Positions 50,161-62,275 of a DNA stretch of 64,000 nt are shown here, piece after piece. The stretch covers positions 19,793,989-19,857,988 of the forward strand of contig NC_063278.1 in the NCBI RefSeq assembly GCF_910591885.1, given 5' to 3'. Below the pieces are notes generated by a model. That model saw only the letters and a list, made by a program, of their open reading frames with translations, was not told where the DNA came from and did no database searches. The DNA comes from Bombus terrestris (lineage: Eukaryota > Arthropoda > Insecta > Hymenoptera > Apidae). Made by a program: the position numbers and the translations under genes. How positions within the stretch are numbered: position 1 is the stretch's first letter; the number at the start of each line of letters is the position of its first letter.

Positions 50161-50815
50161 TTGCAAGTAACATGCAAATGTGCAAACATCGAGGTTAGCG
50201 AGTAGAGCGTTCTTCCATGCGAGCAATGAAAAGGAAAAGCAGAAGCAGCAAAAGGTTAGGTGCAGGTGGAAAAAAGATAGGTAGCAGTTTCAGCGATGGC
50301 GATAGTGGCGCCGTTATCGGCAGTAGTGGAAACGACGGTATAATGTTAGTGAAAGAGAAAGCTGAAACTGGCCTCAAACGTGTGCAGAAGAGAGGTGACG
50401 GCGTGTGCTAGTCGTTTGCAGGATACCGACACGGCGTGTGTGCCGACGGTGGTGAACGCGCCCGGACATCGATACAGCTCTACCGCCACTCTGCCCCTGA
50501 TCCACTCTGACCCTCTCCGATCCCCAGCACCCTCTTGCACACGCACAGCTAGTCTCTCCTATACTTGTTCCCGTGCCATTAACTTCAGCAACGGAACAAA
50601 CCTTCTGTCTTCCTCTCCCTCTACTTCGTCCTTACTCCCTTAGCTTCCTCTCAGTCCTAGCTATCTCTGTCGTACACGTGAACTCGATCGCGCGCGTGCC
50701 GAGCAACCGTTCGTTCCAGCTTCCTTCTCTCTTCCATTTTGACCACTCTGACCACTCTGTCGCTTTATCGCCACAGGCAACTACGTGCTCAAGCTTCTTC
50801 AAAGAATAGACAAGT
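50160..50815. promoter_or_regulatory. GC/CpG-rich island, possible promoter or first exon
   Basis: This is the most GC- and CpG-rich stretch of the window, with runs such as GCGCCCGGACATCG and CGATCGCGCGCGTGCC. Open frames of 60-87 codons exist on both strands, including a plus frame beginning MRAMKRKSRSSKR at 50217, but none shows a domain. Such islands in AT-rich insect genomes often mark promoters with long untranslated first exons. The direction cannot be decided: TCGCCACAG near 50768-50776 could be a plus-strand acceptor, while the pyrimidine-rich plus strand gives a purine-rich leader if the minus strand is transcribed. Confidence 0.3.
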
Positions 50816-53265
50816 GACTATCTTATTATCTTATAATTCTTATTAACAACGTAGATTGATCATGCTCCTTGGATAACTAGCCAACGATTATTCTTCGAAC
50901 TAAATGCTAAAACAAGTGAGATAACTTATTACTGTAATTTAGTCTTATTACTGTGCCGTTGGTAAATTACGTTATCGCGATATCGCTCGACCGCGATCAA
51001 CTATCAAAGCGTTTGCTTGCTACATATTTTCATTTCGACGAACATGAAGCAACGTGTAATACTCAGTGTACGCGTAGTTCGAAATTATATACTTTACACG
51101 AATAATAAGGATATTTGTTTAAGAAATGGATAATTAATGGATGCTTAACATTTATTCGCGTAGAACTAGTTCACTTATCACCAACTTCAAACGCTCGTAA
51201 CATTCATTAGATTGTGACATATCGAATTTTATCGCACCAATTTTCCAAATCTTAATTATCATGTTTCTTTTTTAATAAATGTGTTTGGCTTCATATACCT
51301 ATCGTTGTATAACAATTTAAAGCTAAGAATTTTATTCTTCATACACGATTTTAATATTTCAACCTTTTCAGATAAAAACGCATTCTTCCTAAGAGTCTGT
51401 AGTACGAACCAATACAAGTCACGCATTTCATACGTATTGGTATTACTGGCATATAAAAAAAAAAACAATACGACAATTGACGATTTTGTAATATAGATTT
51501 TAGAGGAGATATTTGGTTTAATATTTACTCGAATTTCCATTAGAAACATTTTAATGAATGTCTATTTCAGCACCTATAGCGGATGAACGTCAATCCTGTC
51601 ACATACATTTAAAACCCTCTCGAGCTTATAAAGACAACGATCAAAATGATTAAAACCGTTTGTATAGTCTATTAGATATCCACATTTATTTTACTTGTAC
51701 GACACTGTATATGTAAAGAAGCCGTTAATCAATTCCAAATTGATTAAGGAGATTGTATTTTGTGACATACTCAATAGTTGAATATTTTGTTTTGAATCGC
51801 ATAATTGAATATTTTGATACAGATGCGGAAAAACCAATATATATAGTACTCGTATACTCCAATATGTACTAAAAAAATTGTATACTTACCAAGAGCCATT
51901 TTTAAATCCTGCCAATGAGTACAAAAGGCTGCACGCGTATGTATTCCAGGAATTTGCGGAAAAGACGATGTCCAAATGGAATGCAATTTTAAAGAAAAAT
52001 TGCGGTTTCGAAACTATATTACGAATTAATGACACCTTACAAGCTGAAATCGTTAATGATGTAAAAGATTGCACCTATTACATCTTATAATATCAAACGA
52101 TAATTCTCTAGTCGTAAATTGGCCTAAAAATGAAATATTTAGAGTTGATATAATTTAAATTCGTATTTTTTATTACCATGTTCAAATAATATGATTTCCA
52201 ATATATCTTACGTATTATATTAACATATTTTTTTACACATTTCAGTAACATAAATATCCACAGGCTACCAACAACAATAAAGCTATTGTGAATTTTTTCT
52301 AAGTGAAACATAGTGCGTGTAAACTTTGGTTAAAATCCCTTCTCTATAAAGTTAATAAAAACTTAAGAAGAACTGCTTTTAAAAGAATACTCAATCACTT
52401 AGTATGCTCCACTGCTTAGAAAATATAAAAGAAGCTTTTCTTCTGTACCTCTTTGCTTTTTCTCCAAAGATTATGTAAGAATGACTTATTTGTCACTTAA
52501 AAGGTGCATAGGCGCATTAACGTCTTTGGTGCATGAAAAATCTCAACTTCAATCGCAATGCTTCATCTGAAATGTTTTTCTTTTAGTACTTCAATGTACT
52601 TTGGCCTAGTAAGTTTTGTTACTTACTCGACGTGATACATGTGGCATGTCCGTAATTTTCCCGCTAAACGATGCTAGATGCATGTTCCCTGAGCAAGAAT
52701 AAGAGAAACATGTCATACAAACGTGCTAAAAAGTTCTTTAATTGAAAAATTATAACAACAATACGAAATAATAATAGACTAGTTTTCGTTCGATACAGTA
52801 TAGGAACAGATAGGCGGTTTGTAAATGTTTCTCAAATATTTTTGAAATTCTATTGTTCCCATAACATTACCTAGTGCTTTGTAAGAGCGATTTTTAACTT
52901 TTTATTGGACATTTTCCTTTTCTTGGTCTACATATATATACAGAAATGTACGTGTACACATACAAGCTGTGACAAGTAGCAGCTACAACGACTTCAATAA
53001 TTCCATTTTTTATTCTTATTCGCTGCACCTTTATTACACCTTTTTCTATCACTCACACTTTCTGACACTTCTACATTGTCCTCGATTTCTTACATGGAAA
53101 CCAATTTTCCTTTCGTGACGAAATTTGTGAGTAATTTCAAAACAAGCATGACTATGCGTGTATTAAAATGATTATTGAACTATTTTTAAAGAAATTCTAC
53201 CGGTAAACATGGCAGTTTAATTATAGGAGACATTCGTTTGAAATACGATAAATGTTGTGTCGCGG
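50816..53265. other. no gene seen; AT-rich non-coding DNA
   Basis: Frames at 51259-51549 and 51878-52090 carry no motif that I can name. No terminal repeats were found. Confidence 0.45.
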
Positions 53266-55060
53266 TTGACTCACGTAGATTTGTTCCTCTTCGGGATCCA
53301 TAGTTCGTCACACGGCCGCCTGATCTTCGCACGACCGACTATCCGGCGAGTTAGTCTTCAACAATTTGTATGCGATGAAGAGCGAACAAAGAATAGACAA
53401 TCCTGAACAATGAACCGTGTTAGATGAATGAACCTTAAAACACAGAACAGTGCTATCCAACCCAAAATATGTTCGAACGCAGAATTACTGCTATTTAGTA
53501 GGTATAAATGTGAAACACATTCTTGAATATCAAAAAATATAACTTGGTCAATACTGAAGCATTGGATTTTGTAATATTGTACTATCCGCAGTTTGATTTT
53601 ACTTATCTTTTGTCAATTATTAAATGAAAGCAAATTATTCCCTTCGGTCCTGTATATTTATAGGTCTTAAATAGATTTGCATTTTTATTGTTTCAGCATG
53701 ACAAACTTCGTTAAAAGATTTGTGTGCACAATGTGTTATCATCCATCGATTAATATCCCGACGCGTTACGATGAAATTAATCTTATGGTTATTTCATGTA
53801 AAACGTATGGAGAAACGATCGTTATCGCAAAAGTTATCAGCCTCGCAACTACATGCTGAATTAACAGCCAGCACAGGTAATATACGAAACTTAAAGTAAC
53901 GATTCTGGAAGAAATAATTACAATAATTATGTACTGTGATACACTATTGGATTCGAAGAAGATTAAAATTTCTGTAAGGAAAGCGGGCAAGCAATTAAAT
54001 TTCTCAAAGAAATGATTTTTTAAATAAATTTTTCGCGCAAATTAATAGGTATCAAAACACAATATAACTTTAATTTGAATTACTTTTTCATATCTTTTGT
54101 CGTTTACGATCTATAAACATTTACATAGAAAGCCAACTCGGACGAGAGGGTTGATTTCTCCCTTAAAGCACGAACGAATTACGGCTAAATTCCTTAGTTG
54201 AGTCTAACGAACACTCTTGCAGAATCTCGTCTCATCGATGGTGTTAGTCAAGGATTGTTATGAATATGAATCTTCTAGAATCTAGAGCATCATCTTCGAT
54301 GGCACGTCCGCGCGCACGACTACAATGTCGATATCGAGATTCAAAGGATGCATTTTCTAAAAGAGAGCGTTTCTGACATCAAGAACACGTTGGTTGGCAT
54401 AGCGTTCTCCGTAATAGCGAACAGCAGCGAATAAATTACTGCTATAGGCATTCGAAGTCTTGATTATCTCGAGGTATTCCTTGTTCCTGTATCTCATGGT
54501 CGCGATTAAGCGAAACTAACAGCTTGCGTGAACGAAACATTAGAGAAATTCGCGGAAACCTTGTATACATACGTGATACACGTCGCACATCGCTCAGCAC
54601 AGAGAAATTTCGAATTCAACGTATCATACGCTTCAGCTTGATTGTCAACGATGTACGCTTTTTATGTCGTAGGCAATAAGGACAACTTACATAGAGAAAT
54701 TTGATCGAATTCCTTTTCATTTCTATAATTCGTGTGACTCCATTGAACTATCGCGGCAGACTATGTGTTTGCTTTGGAAGTTCGTAGTTGATTGGCTCCT
54801 CAAGCGAACTTGCGAGGCTGAGAAGCAGTTCCTAGATGGATAGAGCCGATTCTGTTAAAAATTGCACGAAGTTGATTGGGTGACTCTCTAGACCAACCTT
54901 TTTAAGGCGTTATCGTCTATGTTCGCTACGGGTCCAAGGGCAATTTATCTCGTTACGTGGGAGGCCTGAAAGTCCTCGACTTCGACGTTTTCCAGGTTCG
55001 CGAAATTAGGCCTTGCTACTGTCCTCTTTGTGTCCAAACGGCTAGCGTCAATGATACTTG
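53266..55060. other. moderately GC-rich, unassigned
   Basis: Two segments (about 53266-53400 and 54130-55060) are richer in GC than their flanks and full of stops in every frame. That would suit untranslated or LTR-like DNA. I looked for direct repeats that could pair as LTRs and for a primer-binding site and could support neither. Confidence 0.25.
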
Positions 55061-57368
55061 ATTCTATAAACAAACGTCTTCGTCTAAGAACGGAACATTC
55101 GATTTTCTCGACAAATAAACCTCGAATAAAAACATTTTGTTCCGTATGCTTTTCTTATCTTTCTATGAGAAATCAGCTCACGCGCATCCGTATATAACTT
55201 TCGGACGCGAAGTGCGATTTAAAACTGCAACTCGATAAATGTGAAACTCATCAGAGTCAGAATCTAAAACTCTTGAAATCCGTAGATATGAGAAACCGTA
55301 TAGAGTTCTGGAACGCCACTAACATATATCAGAAATCCCACGACTATAGAGCACAGTTCAATTCATTAATAAATTAATTTGGAAATAAGCAACTCCGACG
55401 CCCGCGAATAAATACGCAAAGTGGAAGATCTAACGTTCGACGCGACACATAGAATTGTCGAACTTTATACTTTAAGACCAAAACAATTATTTACGATTCT
55501 TCGCGAACATAAGCATATCGACGACTTCCATTAGTCAAATATGTAATACCATTAACCAAAACCTGGTATATATCATTACTGAATACTTACGAAACGAATA
55601 TAGCACTTGGAATTACGAGAATTGAACTTGATTATAGAAATATCATTCCCAGCGCGTGGATGAATGTTTCGTTCAATTATTAATACGCAATAACGCTTAT
55701 AATTAGATTTCGTTGATCTCCTTGTACGTAATATCCATCCCTGGAACAGAAACCGATATTGTGAATATCAAGAACCCAAAAGGTAAAATAATATTGAAAC
55801 GGAACACAGCCGACTATCTTATTGGCTCTGAAGACAATTGCTTAATCAGTATACTCGCGAATATATGCAAATACAGAACACCGTATATGGATAATATACG
55901 GATGCTGATTCACCCAGTGTATTAGGATATTGCATTTCGTATCGCCTAACTTCTCGAAGGATCACCCCTTGGCGGGGGAAAGAAATATACTGAATACTGG
56001 TTTATGGTGTATTCAGTGAACATGGAGCCATCAAACTGACTGTCGTGAAATATGATCGATGAAACAGGTGCTGTCTATGAAAGTTTGACAACTGGTCTCA
56101 CTTAAGTTGTGGATGTTCTGCATGCTCTGGCTGCTGCGGTAGACGGATCGATTCTGATTCCGAAGTCTAATCCTGACTACTGAATTGTATCTCACTGGTT
56201 GACTGACTGACTGTTGGATTATAAGTAACTGAAGCGTGACTGATTTAACTTGAAAACTGATTGTGTGTGTATTTTTATGTGTATCCGATAACGATGACAC
56301 TGCATTGCACTGCACCCGTCGAATTAATCTTGGGCGATATACTCACGAGGAGGAGTGGCGAATGGTAAGCTGTCGATGACACTGAGGGTACGATACCCCC
56401 GAACGATAAGAAAATTTAGAACTGTCTCCAATTGCTGAGACAAGATTTACGAATGGTCGTTATGAATGGTCACACGATATTTTACTCTGACCGCTGAAAG
56501 TTAAAGTCGATTCGAGATATAAAGCTCGGCTGAAACTGGCAACCGATCGTTTCAACTGATAGTTTCAACTCTGCGAATGCTTGGAGATGTTTATAGGTGA
56601 AAGGCACGAGACTGATCTTGCCAGATTCGACCTAGAGTACTTAGCAAGGCGCAAAAAGGATGCGAAAATATACATGTTGCTTGATTTTCACGAAACACAA
56701 GAAACTGGCCAATCAGCATGTTCGTTTGTTGGGTGTCGCTAATGCGCTTCCGTGCGCCCGAAGCACAGGAGATACTTGTCGGAAAAAGGGTGAGCGATAC
56801 TTGGACGAGCGTGAAGCTTGCGATCAATTAGGTAAGAGGGTGCCGTTTTATGACAGACTTGACTGTTGAGAACATCATGGACATGGAAAATTAAAATCAT
56901 TGTCCCGACCTAGAAATTAGCCTCTTGTCTGCGGAAGTGTGCGTCATAAAATTAGCTAGGAAAATCCTCGGGATTTTTTTGTTTCTACCGATGGAACACT
57001 AATTATGTGTTGAATTGCGACTGAAGCCAACGCTAGGTCATTCCTTTTCAATGCATCCGCGATATGTCCCTGGTAAGCTATTTAGGCTTATTAGGTCCGT
57101 GGTGCGGCGAAAATAGGATTATAATTTTTTAATAGGATTATAATTACAATGACACATCTGGATGAGCATCCACTATAACCATAGCTTAACGCAAGGCGCA
57201 ATGTTCAAATAGGATTTATAAAAACGTTTTCTTTAATGTTAATTTGACGAAGCGAAGACAAAAATAGCTTTAACTGTGACGTATAACACAGAAATGAAAA
57301 GAAGCCTCGCGGGACAGCACAAAGGCACAAGAGTACTGCTCTCTATCAGCCAACGTCACGCGTTGCTA
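55061..57368. other. unassigned; GC-richer block 55980-57060
   Basis: The block from about 55980 to 57060 is less AT-rich, with repeated CTGACTG units near 56195-56212 and frames too short to interpret. Near 57112-57146 TAGGATTATAAT occurs twice, separated by a T-rich stretch. No protein similarity was recognised. An old LTR is possible but unsupported. Confidence 0.3.
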
Positions 57369-57690
57369 TTAGGTAGTTCGGAAATAAATCGCGGTTTTCA
57401 AACATGATACCCTAATTTGTGTTTTTTTATTCGAAATAAATTTATTTGTTCAAAATAACATCCGTTAAATTTAATACGCTTTTCCTAGCGAGATACAAAC
57501 CTTTTTGTATTTCATGATCATAGAAATCTAGAGTTTTCGGGATGATACGATCCCCTTTCTCTTCGAGTCTTTCATCGCCATTTCGAAATCTTTGAAACCA
57601 AAATTATAGCGTTCTTCGGCTGCACTTTGAATCATTTGAAACTCGTGTAAACAAACTGCGAATTTGCTTTTTCTCCCTGAGTACACAAGA
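57369..57690 (-). pseudogene. mariner transposase with deleted catalytic core
   Basis: The element end TTAGGTAGTTCGGAAATAA lies at 57369. On the minus strand, FWFQRFRNGDERLEEKGD (about 57549-57608) matches the N-terminal HTH segment of mariner transposases (WFxRFrsGdxxLeDe). It is followed after only a few residues by LDFYDHEIQ and, with one frameshift, KRFVSR(stop)EKRIKFNGCYFE, which matches the C-terminal end (fyxxgIxkLxxRWxKCIxxxGdYfe). The stop replaces the usual tryptophan of the RW motif. The whole DD34D catalytic region between them is missing, so this is an internally deleted copy. Its terminal sequence differs from that of the small mariner MITEs in this window. Confidence 0.75.
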
Positions 57691-57758
57691 TTTAGTAAGC
57701 AAATAAGTTCTGGCTGTGGAAAAGTATGAACTCAATGCTAACTTTGTTACCGTTTCCT

Positions 57759-58075
57759 TCAATATTTAGCGGATTTTTCTTTACTTTCGATTACTTCCAT
57801 CAACCTGTTGGGAACACTGTTCACTAATTTATTCGCTTGAGATATCCGTCTGACCTTTGGATTTTACTCATTTTTTCAGTTCAATTTGATATTTTCTATA
57901 GTTGGCTTCTCCTGATCGTCAACTTTTATTGCTACAATTCCCCACAGATTCTCGATCGGTTTCAGATCAGCACTCGATGCTGACCACGATAATAATTCTA
58001 TTCCAAAAACGAACCACTTTTCCGCAGAGACGGCTATACGAATAAAAACGTTGTCTTGTTGAAAACTTGGCTTTT
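57759..58075 (-). pseudogene. Tc1-type transposase, C-terminal remnant
   Basis: On the minus strand one frame reads PSFQQDNVFIRIAVSAEKWF, then LSWSASSADLKPIENLWGI. After two in-frame stops it reads ISQANKLVNSVPNRLMEVIE, ending SAKY and a TGA at 57759-57761. This is the end of a Tc1-family DDE transposase: FQQDNxPxHxA with the second catalytic aspartate, W.A.SPDLNPIENLWG with the final glutamate, and LVxSMPxRLxxVIxxxGxxxKY. The PKH/PIH residues are changed to VFI. Upstream parts of the enzyme were not recognised beyond 58075. It lies just upstream of, and in the same orientation as, the mariner remnant, probably by independent insertion. Confidence 0.85.
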
Positions 58076-58079
58076 TGTT

Positions 58080-58714
58080 TTTTCTACTTCAGTTACGAAA
58101 GTTCAATAACTCGCCGTGTAATCCTATAGCATTTACATACATACATGTAGCAGTATACATTTGACGCATTACGTAAACAAATTCGTTTTTCACTTTCTTG
58201 GAAATATCAAAAAAACGATGCCGGAAATATGTTTGAACTTAAAATTAATCGCAACACCGTAAATATATGTAACGTAAATATATCCTTAGTAAAATGTAAG
58301 ATAAACGTATTTCTTAAAACCAGGATCCTACATCTGTCGTTTCATAACGTTGCCGCTTGTTTAATCCGCAGATGCCCTTTTTCAATTTGCATACGTAACC
58401 ACATTTACTTGAGACAGCGTAGCCCTCGGGTTGCGTTATGTATACATATTATCTCCTTCAATTCTCTATTGCAGCATTCACTGAATATGTATACGATGTA
58501 TATGTATATGCTAAATCGCTGTATTCGCATCGAAATGCTTCACATTCATATCCATTTTATCTACCATGGTCAAGCGTGTCCTCTTTTAGGCACGTTATCT
58601 CTTATCTTCCGTAGTTTATTCTATAAGCAAGTTACTGTATTTATGGCTTTGCACCAATATTTCTTCTCGAGATTTGCGACAATCAGCACGCGGCGTGCCA
58701 TTTCAAGCAACGAT
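58080..58714. other. no gene seen; 171-codon frame without motif
   Basis: A plus-strand frame from 58229 to 58744 is open for 171 codons, but it is rich in Ile, Met, His and Cys, shows no domain and resembles translated non-coding DNA. The first part may contain decayed Tc1 sequence. Confidence 0.35.
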
Positions 58715-59314
58715 CTATTTTTCTGTTCTACCATGTGTGAATAACGTTCTACTGCCCCCCTCCGGATGCAACGTCGAACAACGCCTTTTCGCTACATGTT
58801 CCAAGGCATTTCCAACGAATAGCAGCTTATAGACACGTTTTGTCCACACCGAGGCAACGTAATCTAAGGAACATTTGAATTTTGTATTAGGTTTCAGGCT
58901 ATTCGTCGCCAGTAACGTGTATACACTGAATGGACATTTGTTTTCGTTGCCTATTTTTCTTTGATCTTTACCATTCCCAATGGGAACAGGAAGCAAGCGA
59001 CGACATTTGTTGCCGGTAACGGAAACAAGAAAAAACTTGGAGAAACGCTCGACAACAAACGGCGACCTTTTCAAGAAACACGGAACACCAACAAAATGTT
59101 TCTCGTTGCTGCTTCGCTGAAAACGGTACTTAAGATCCACAATCGGTCGAGTCTTGCTTTTTTTATTCTCTTGAAGAAGGTGTTCGTGACACGTTCCTTT
59201 CGGTGCAGCACTCGCAAGTTTCTCGTTTTCCACGAGATTCATTTTGATACCAATCGCGAACCTCTTTTCTTCCAATTCTTTAATTGCGTTCGAATCTCTG
59301 TGTCTAAAGTACAT
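58715..59314 (-). CDS. 199-codon open frame, unknown; doubtful gene
   Basis: The longest open frame in the window. The translation is lysine- and arginine-rich, begins MYFRHRDSNAIKELEEKRF, and shows no signal peptide, membrane segment or repeat. I recognise no family. The stretch is more GC-rich than its surroundings, and an overlapping plus-strand frame of 123 codons is also open, which suggests composition rather than selection. No convincing splice sites or TATA box were seen. It may be a single-exon orphan gene, a retro-copy or chance. Confidence 0.15.
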   Translation of the reverse strand: MYFRHRDSNAIKELEEKRFAIGIKMNLVENEKLASAAPKGTCHEHLLQENKKSKTRPIVDLKYRFQRSSNEKHFVGVPCFLKRSPFVVERFSKFFLVSVTGNKCRRLLPVPIGNGKDQRKIGNENKCPFSVYTLLATNSLKPNTKFKCSLDYVASVWTKRVYKLLFVGNALEHVAKRRCSTLHPEGGSRTLFTHGRTEK

Positions 59315-59657
59315 AGGCAGTCTCGTTTATAGCTGCACTAGCTCTTTTCATGATTGCTATCTCGTACAATTCAGGATGAATATCAGTCTTTCAATCGTAA
59401 CGCATACCTGCTCAAAGCATTGTAATCCCCGCAGCCATTTCACGCCGCGCTTTCGTAATCTTTCTTTTGCTATGCACTGATACATCGTAATAATCGAAGC
59501 CATCTAAATCATCTAGATTGAAAATATTTTTCATCGATGAGTATAATTCTTCGGCACTTCTTCCTCCATCGTACGAGTCAAAAGTTAATCGATGCCTTGC
59601 TGACGATGCATGTGTTCATTTTTGTTTCAATCGTTTAATATTGTCACGTGTCTAGAA

Positions 59658-60184
59658 TACACAGTAGTTCACGAAAGTATCCGAACGCTTGGCACGGAAT
59701 TTCTTTTACGTTTTTGCCATTTTCTTCGCATTATTTCAGAATATAATTTTTCTTTTTTTTTTTTTAATATATTAGACACGTTACGTGAAACTTTTCGAAA
59801 CTTCGTTAGCACCGTAATGAGACACGACTATCGTATTATAATAGTGAAATTTGAAACCAATTCGTAGATATATTTAAGCTAGAAGACATTTATTGCAATC
59901 ATACGCTGAATAAAAAATTAGTGAATAGCGGTCTTAAACATGCAATTAGTGCTAAAGACGGTTTCGTCACGTATTCTAGCTTAGTTAACAGTGGATAAAT
60001 GACTCCTGCTTATATCTTCTTACTCTCTATAATGATCTTCTAACTTCTATATACATTCTCAATTTTAGCAACATAATCGCGATAGTTGTATCTCGTTACT
60101 AATGAGATTAGAAAATATTTTGAATTGTAATATACACATAAACTTTCTAATAGAATTCGAACGCTTTCGTGAGCCACGATTGTA
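59658..60184. mobile_element. Tc1-type MITE, copy 4
   Basis: The left end ACAGTAGTTCACGAAAGTAT and the right end CGAACGCTTTCGTGAGCCAC are inverted repeats of the family terminus, each next to TA. The inner blocks (CGAAACTTCGTTAGCACCGT at 59795-59815, and a degenerate inverse near 60085-60125) mirror those of copy 3. A T-run lies at 59753-59764. No transposase is present. Confidence 0.65.
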
Positions 60185-60793
60185 TTTGATAAATAATTCT
60201 CGAATTAGTTTCCAATTTTTTCAAGCGATTTAACATGACGAGTTGGATACATCGAAAGACGCAGCACGCAAACGGTTGCATCATTTTTTTTTTTTCGTGT
60301 AAACTGCAGAGAGTTGTCCACTACTTTTCCTACTACTACGATAATTCTACCATAATTCTGTGCTTTTTCATTAACGTTTAATGATTATCTTTAATTTAAG
60401 TTTAGCTTTTTTAATTTCTCTTCATAGACATCGATATTCTTCAGTTCGATAAATTTTATTTTCTTAACTTCAAAATGCCATGAAATTTCCTTTTACTTTA
60501 TCCTTCTTCGCCTCATTTCTATGAAGAATATTTTCAATGCACCTAACCATAACCACCTACGTCTAATTCTATATCGCATCTAGGATATTGTAAGCGCTCC
60601 TCCGCAAAACTAATACCATAATTCTGACTTATACTCCTTCGTCCGCGCAACAGTGATGTATCCTTATCGTTTTCTAAAATTGGCGCCGAATATTGAGAAA
60701 CAATATGGCGACGTCCAAGCAGCATCGAACGCTTAACGACGATTTTCATCTTCGTCAACATAAAAGTCATGTTATACCTGCATTTCTGATTAC

Positions 60794-60898
60794 CTTGCTG
60801 GCGAATCATCTCTCGTGCAGAATAGGTGATCTGGGCGATGAGGAAGTTGAGGTTTCCGCACGAATCACTTAACACAGATCTAATCGGTAAGCAAAGTC
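60794..60898 (-). CDS. candidate internal exon, unknown protein
   Basis: On the minus strand the acceptor-like GAGTCACAG (AG at 60899-60900) opens a frame whose peptide includes LCLPIRSVLSDS and FLIAQITYSAREMIRQQ. It ends at CAAG followed by the donor GTAATC (60788-60793). That is 34 full codons with two leading bases and one trailing base. The mix of hydrophobic and charged residues looks like an amphipathic helix. The frame stays open on both sides for 126 codons in total (60543-60923), so splice boundaries are not proven. I do not recognise a family. Confidence 0.25.
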
Positions 60899-60929
60899 CT
60901 GTGACTCTTTTTTCATAATTCATTTATCT

Positions 60930-62270
60930 GTCGTTATTCGTAACAACACCAACGTTGCAAGATATCTCGTATATTCCTAAAGATTCTATGTCCCGACGTT
61001 AGCGCATCAAAACGCGAACTACGCTGTCTCGTGAAATCTAAAGATCGATACACGTATCGCAATATATTTTGCCGTAGGTTACTTAAAACTGATAGCCGTT
61101 TCGTGAAATTCATGTATACTGAGAATCGTGCATTGCCGCGTAAGCAGCGCCGCTTTAGGGGCACGTGTTAAAGAGACTTCCGTGACAGACAATCGTCAAC
61201 GAGGCCCAGAGGTTGGTTAACAGTACGTGATACGGTAGCTTTAACGTAATCTGGTTTCCTTGACGACGCGGAGGACGCTTCGCTAGAACTGTCTAATCGC
61301 TCGGCTAACCTATCGATATGTCACTTTCGTGTTAGGAATTTGTCATTTAATCGACCATTAACCAATTAGGTAAGTCCCTTACATCACTTACGAAAGTCTA
61401 CCTCCCTCTACATCGTTTGCGAAATCAAACGTACCTCGACTGCTCTCGAATTAGTTTATCAATTATGCTACCTTCGTGTTCGCCTTCAAATGAACGTAGC
61501 GGATTTTACGCTTAGCGTGCTGCGTGCTGCGAGCTGCGCACGCATGTGTGATCATGAACAGTCTGAAATTATTAAATTTAATTAAATCGACTGATGCTTT
61601 TTAGGAGCGGGGTGAGAGGGAACTGCGAACATATCGGTAATTCCGATGTTGTGCGTGGAACAGTTTTTCTCTCCTTGGCTGTCTGACCGATAGCCGAATC
61701 AGGAGTAACCCTTCCCAGTGTTCTAATATTTTTCTTCGAAAGTTCGCGTAGAAAGTTGTTATCTCAACGAAGAATCCATGGAATTTGCTTTTAAGGATAA
61801 TACTCGTGTATCAAACTGAGATTCGGATTAAATCGAAACAGTGAAGAACAGAGCTTTTAAACATTCACAGCACCCACAAAAACATGTAGGTCGTTCGACG
61901 CTGACTGCAGTATGAAACAGAACATCTTGAGGGAAGAAAAAGTGTGAGAAATTGAGGGAAGATAACTTATCGATACCAATGGACAGCGATAGACTTTTCT
62001 TCAATTTAGAAGCGATTTTCGAATGTTGACGAGCGGAAGGCAAGCTGCGGCTACTGTGAGCATCGACGCACGCTTCGTCTACGCAAGGAATCAACTCGCT
62101 CCGACAGCAAGCCACGAAGAAACAACAGCGCAAAGCAAAAATTATAGTATATTATAGTATATATAGATTTCCGAAATATTGTAGCCTACTGTAGCACGGT
62201 AACAAGTATGGAGTAGCTGCCCTTGAATACGATTAAGCTACTTAAAATAGTCGTTGGTCTAGGTATTGTA
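60930..62270. other. no gene seen; moderately GC-rich
   Basis: Frames of 76 codons (60934-61164) and 101 codons (61828-62133), both minus, have no motif. A short GTGCTGC repetition lies at 61519-61540. Promoter or exon function is possible but unsupported. Confidence 0.3.
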
Positions 62271-62275
62271 CACAA

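Noticed and set aside
53266..57060. GC-richer blocks as LTRs of a retrotransposon
   Set aside because: No direct-repeat pair, no primer-binding site and no gag/pol motifs could be found.
58229..58744. 171-codon plus-strand frame as a gene
   Set aside because: The composition (many Ile, Cys, His, Met) is that of translated non-coding DNA; no domain or splice context.
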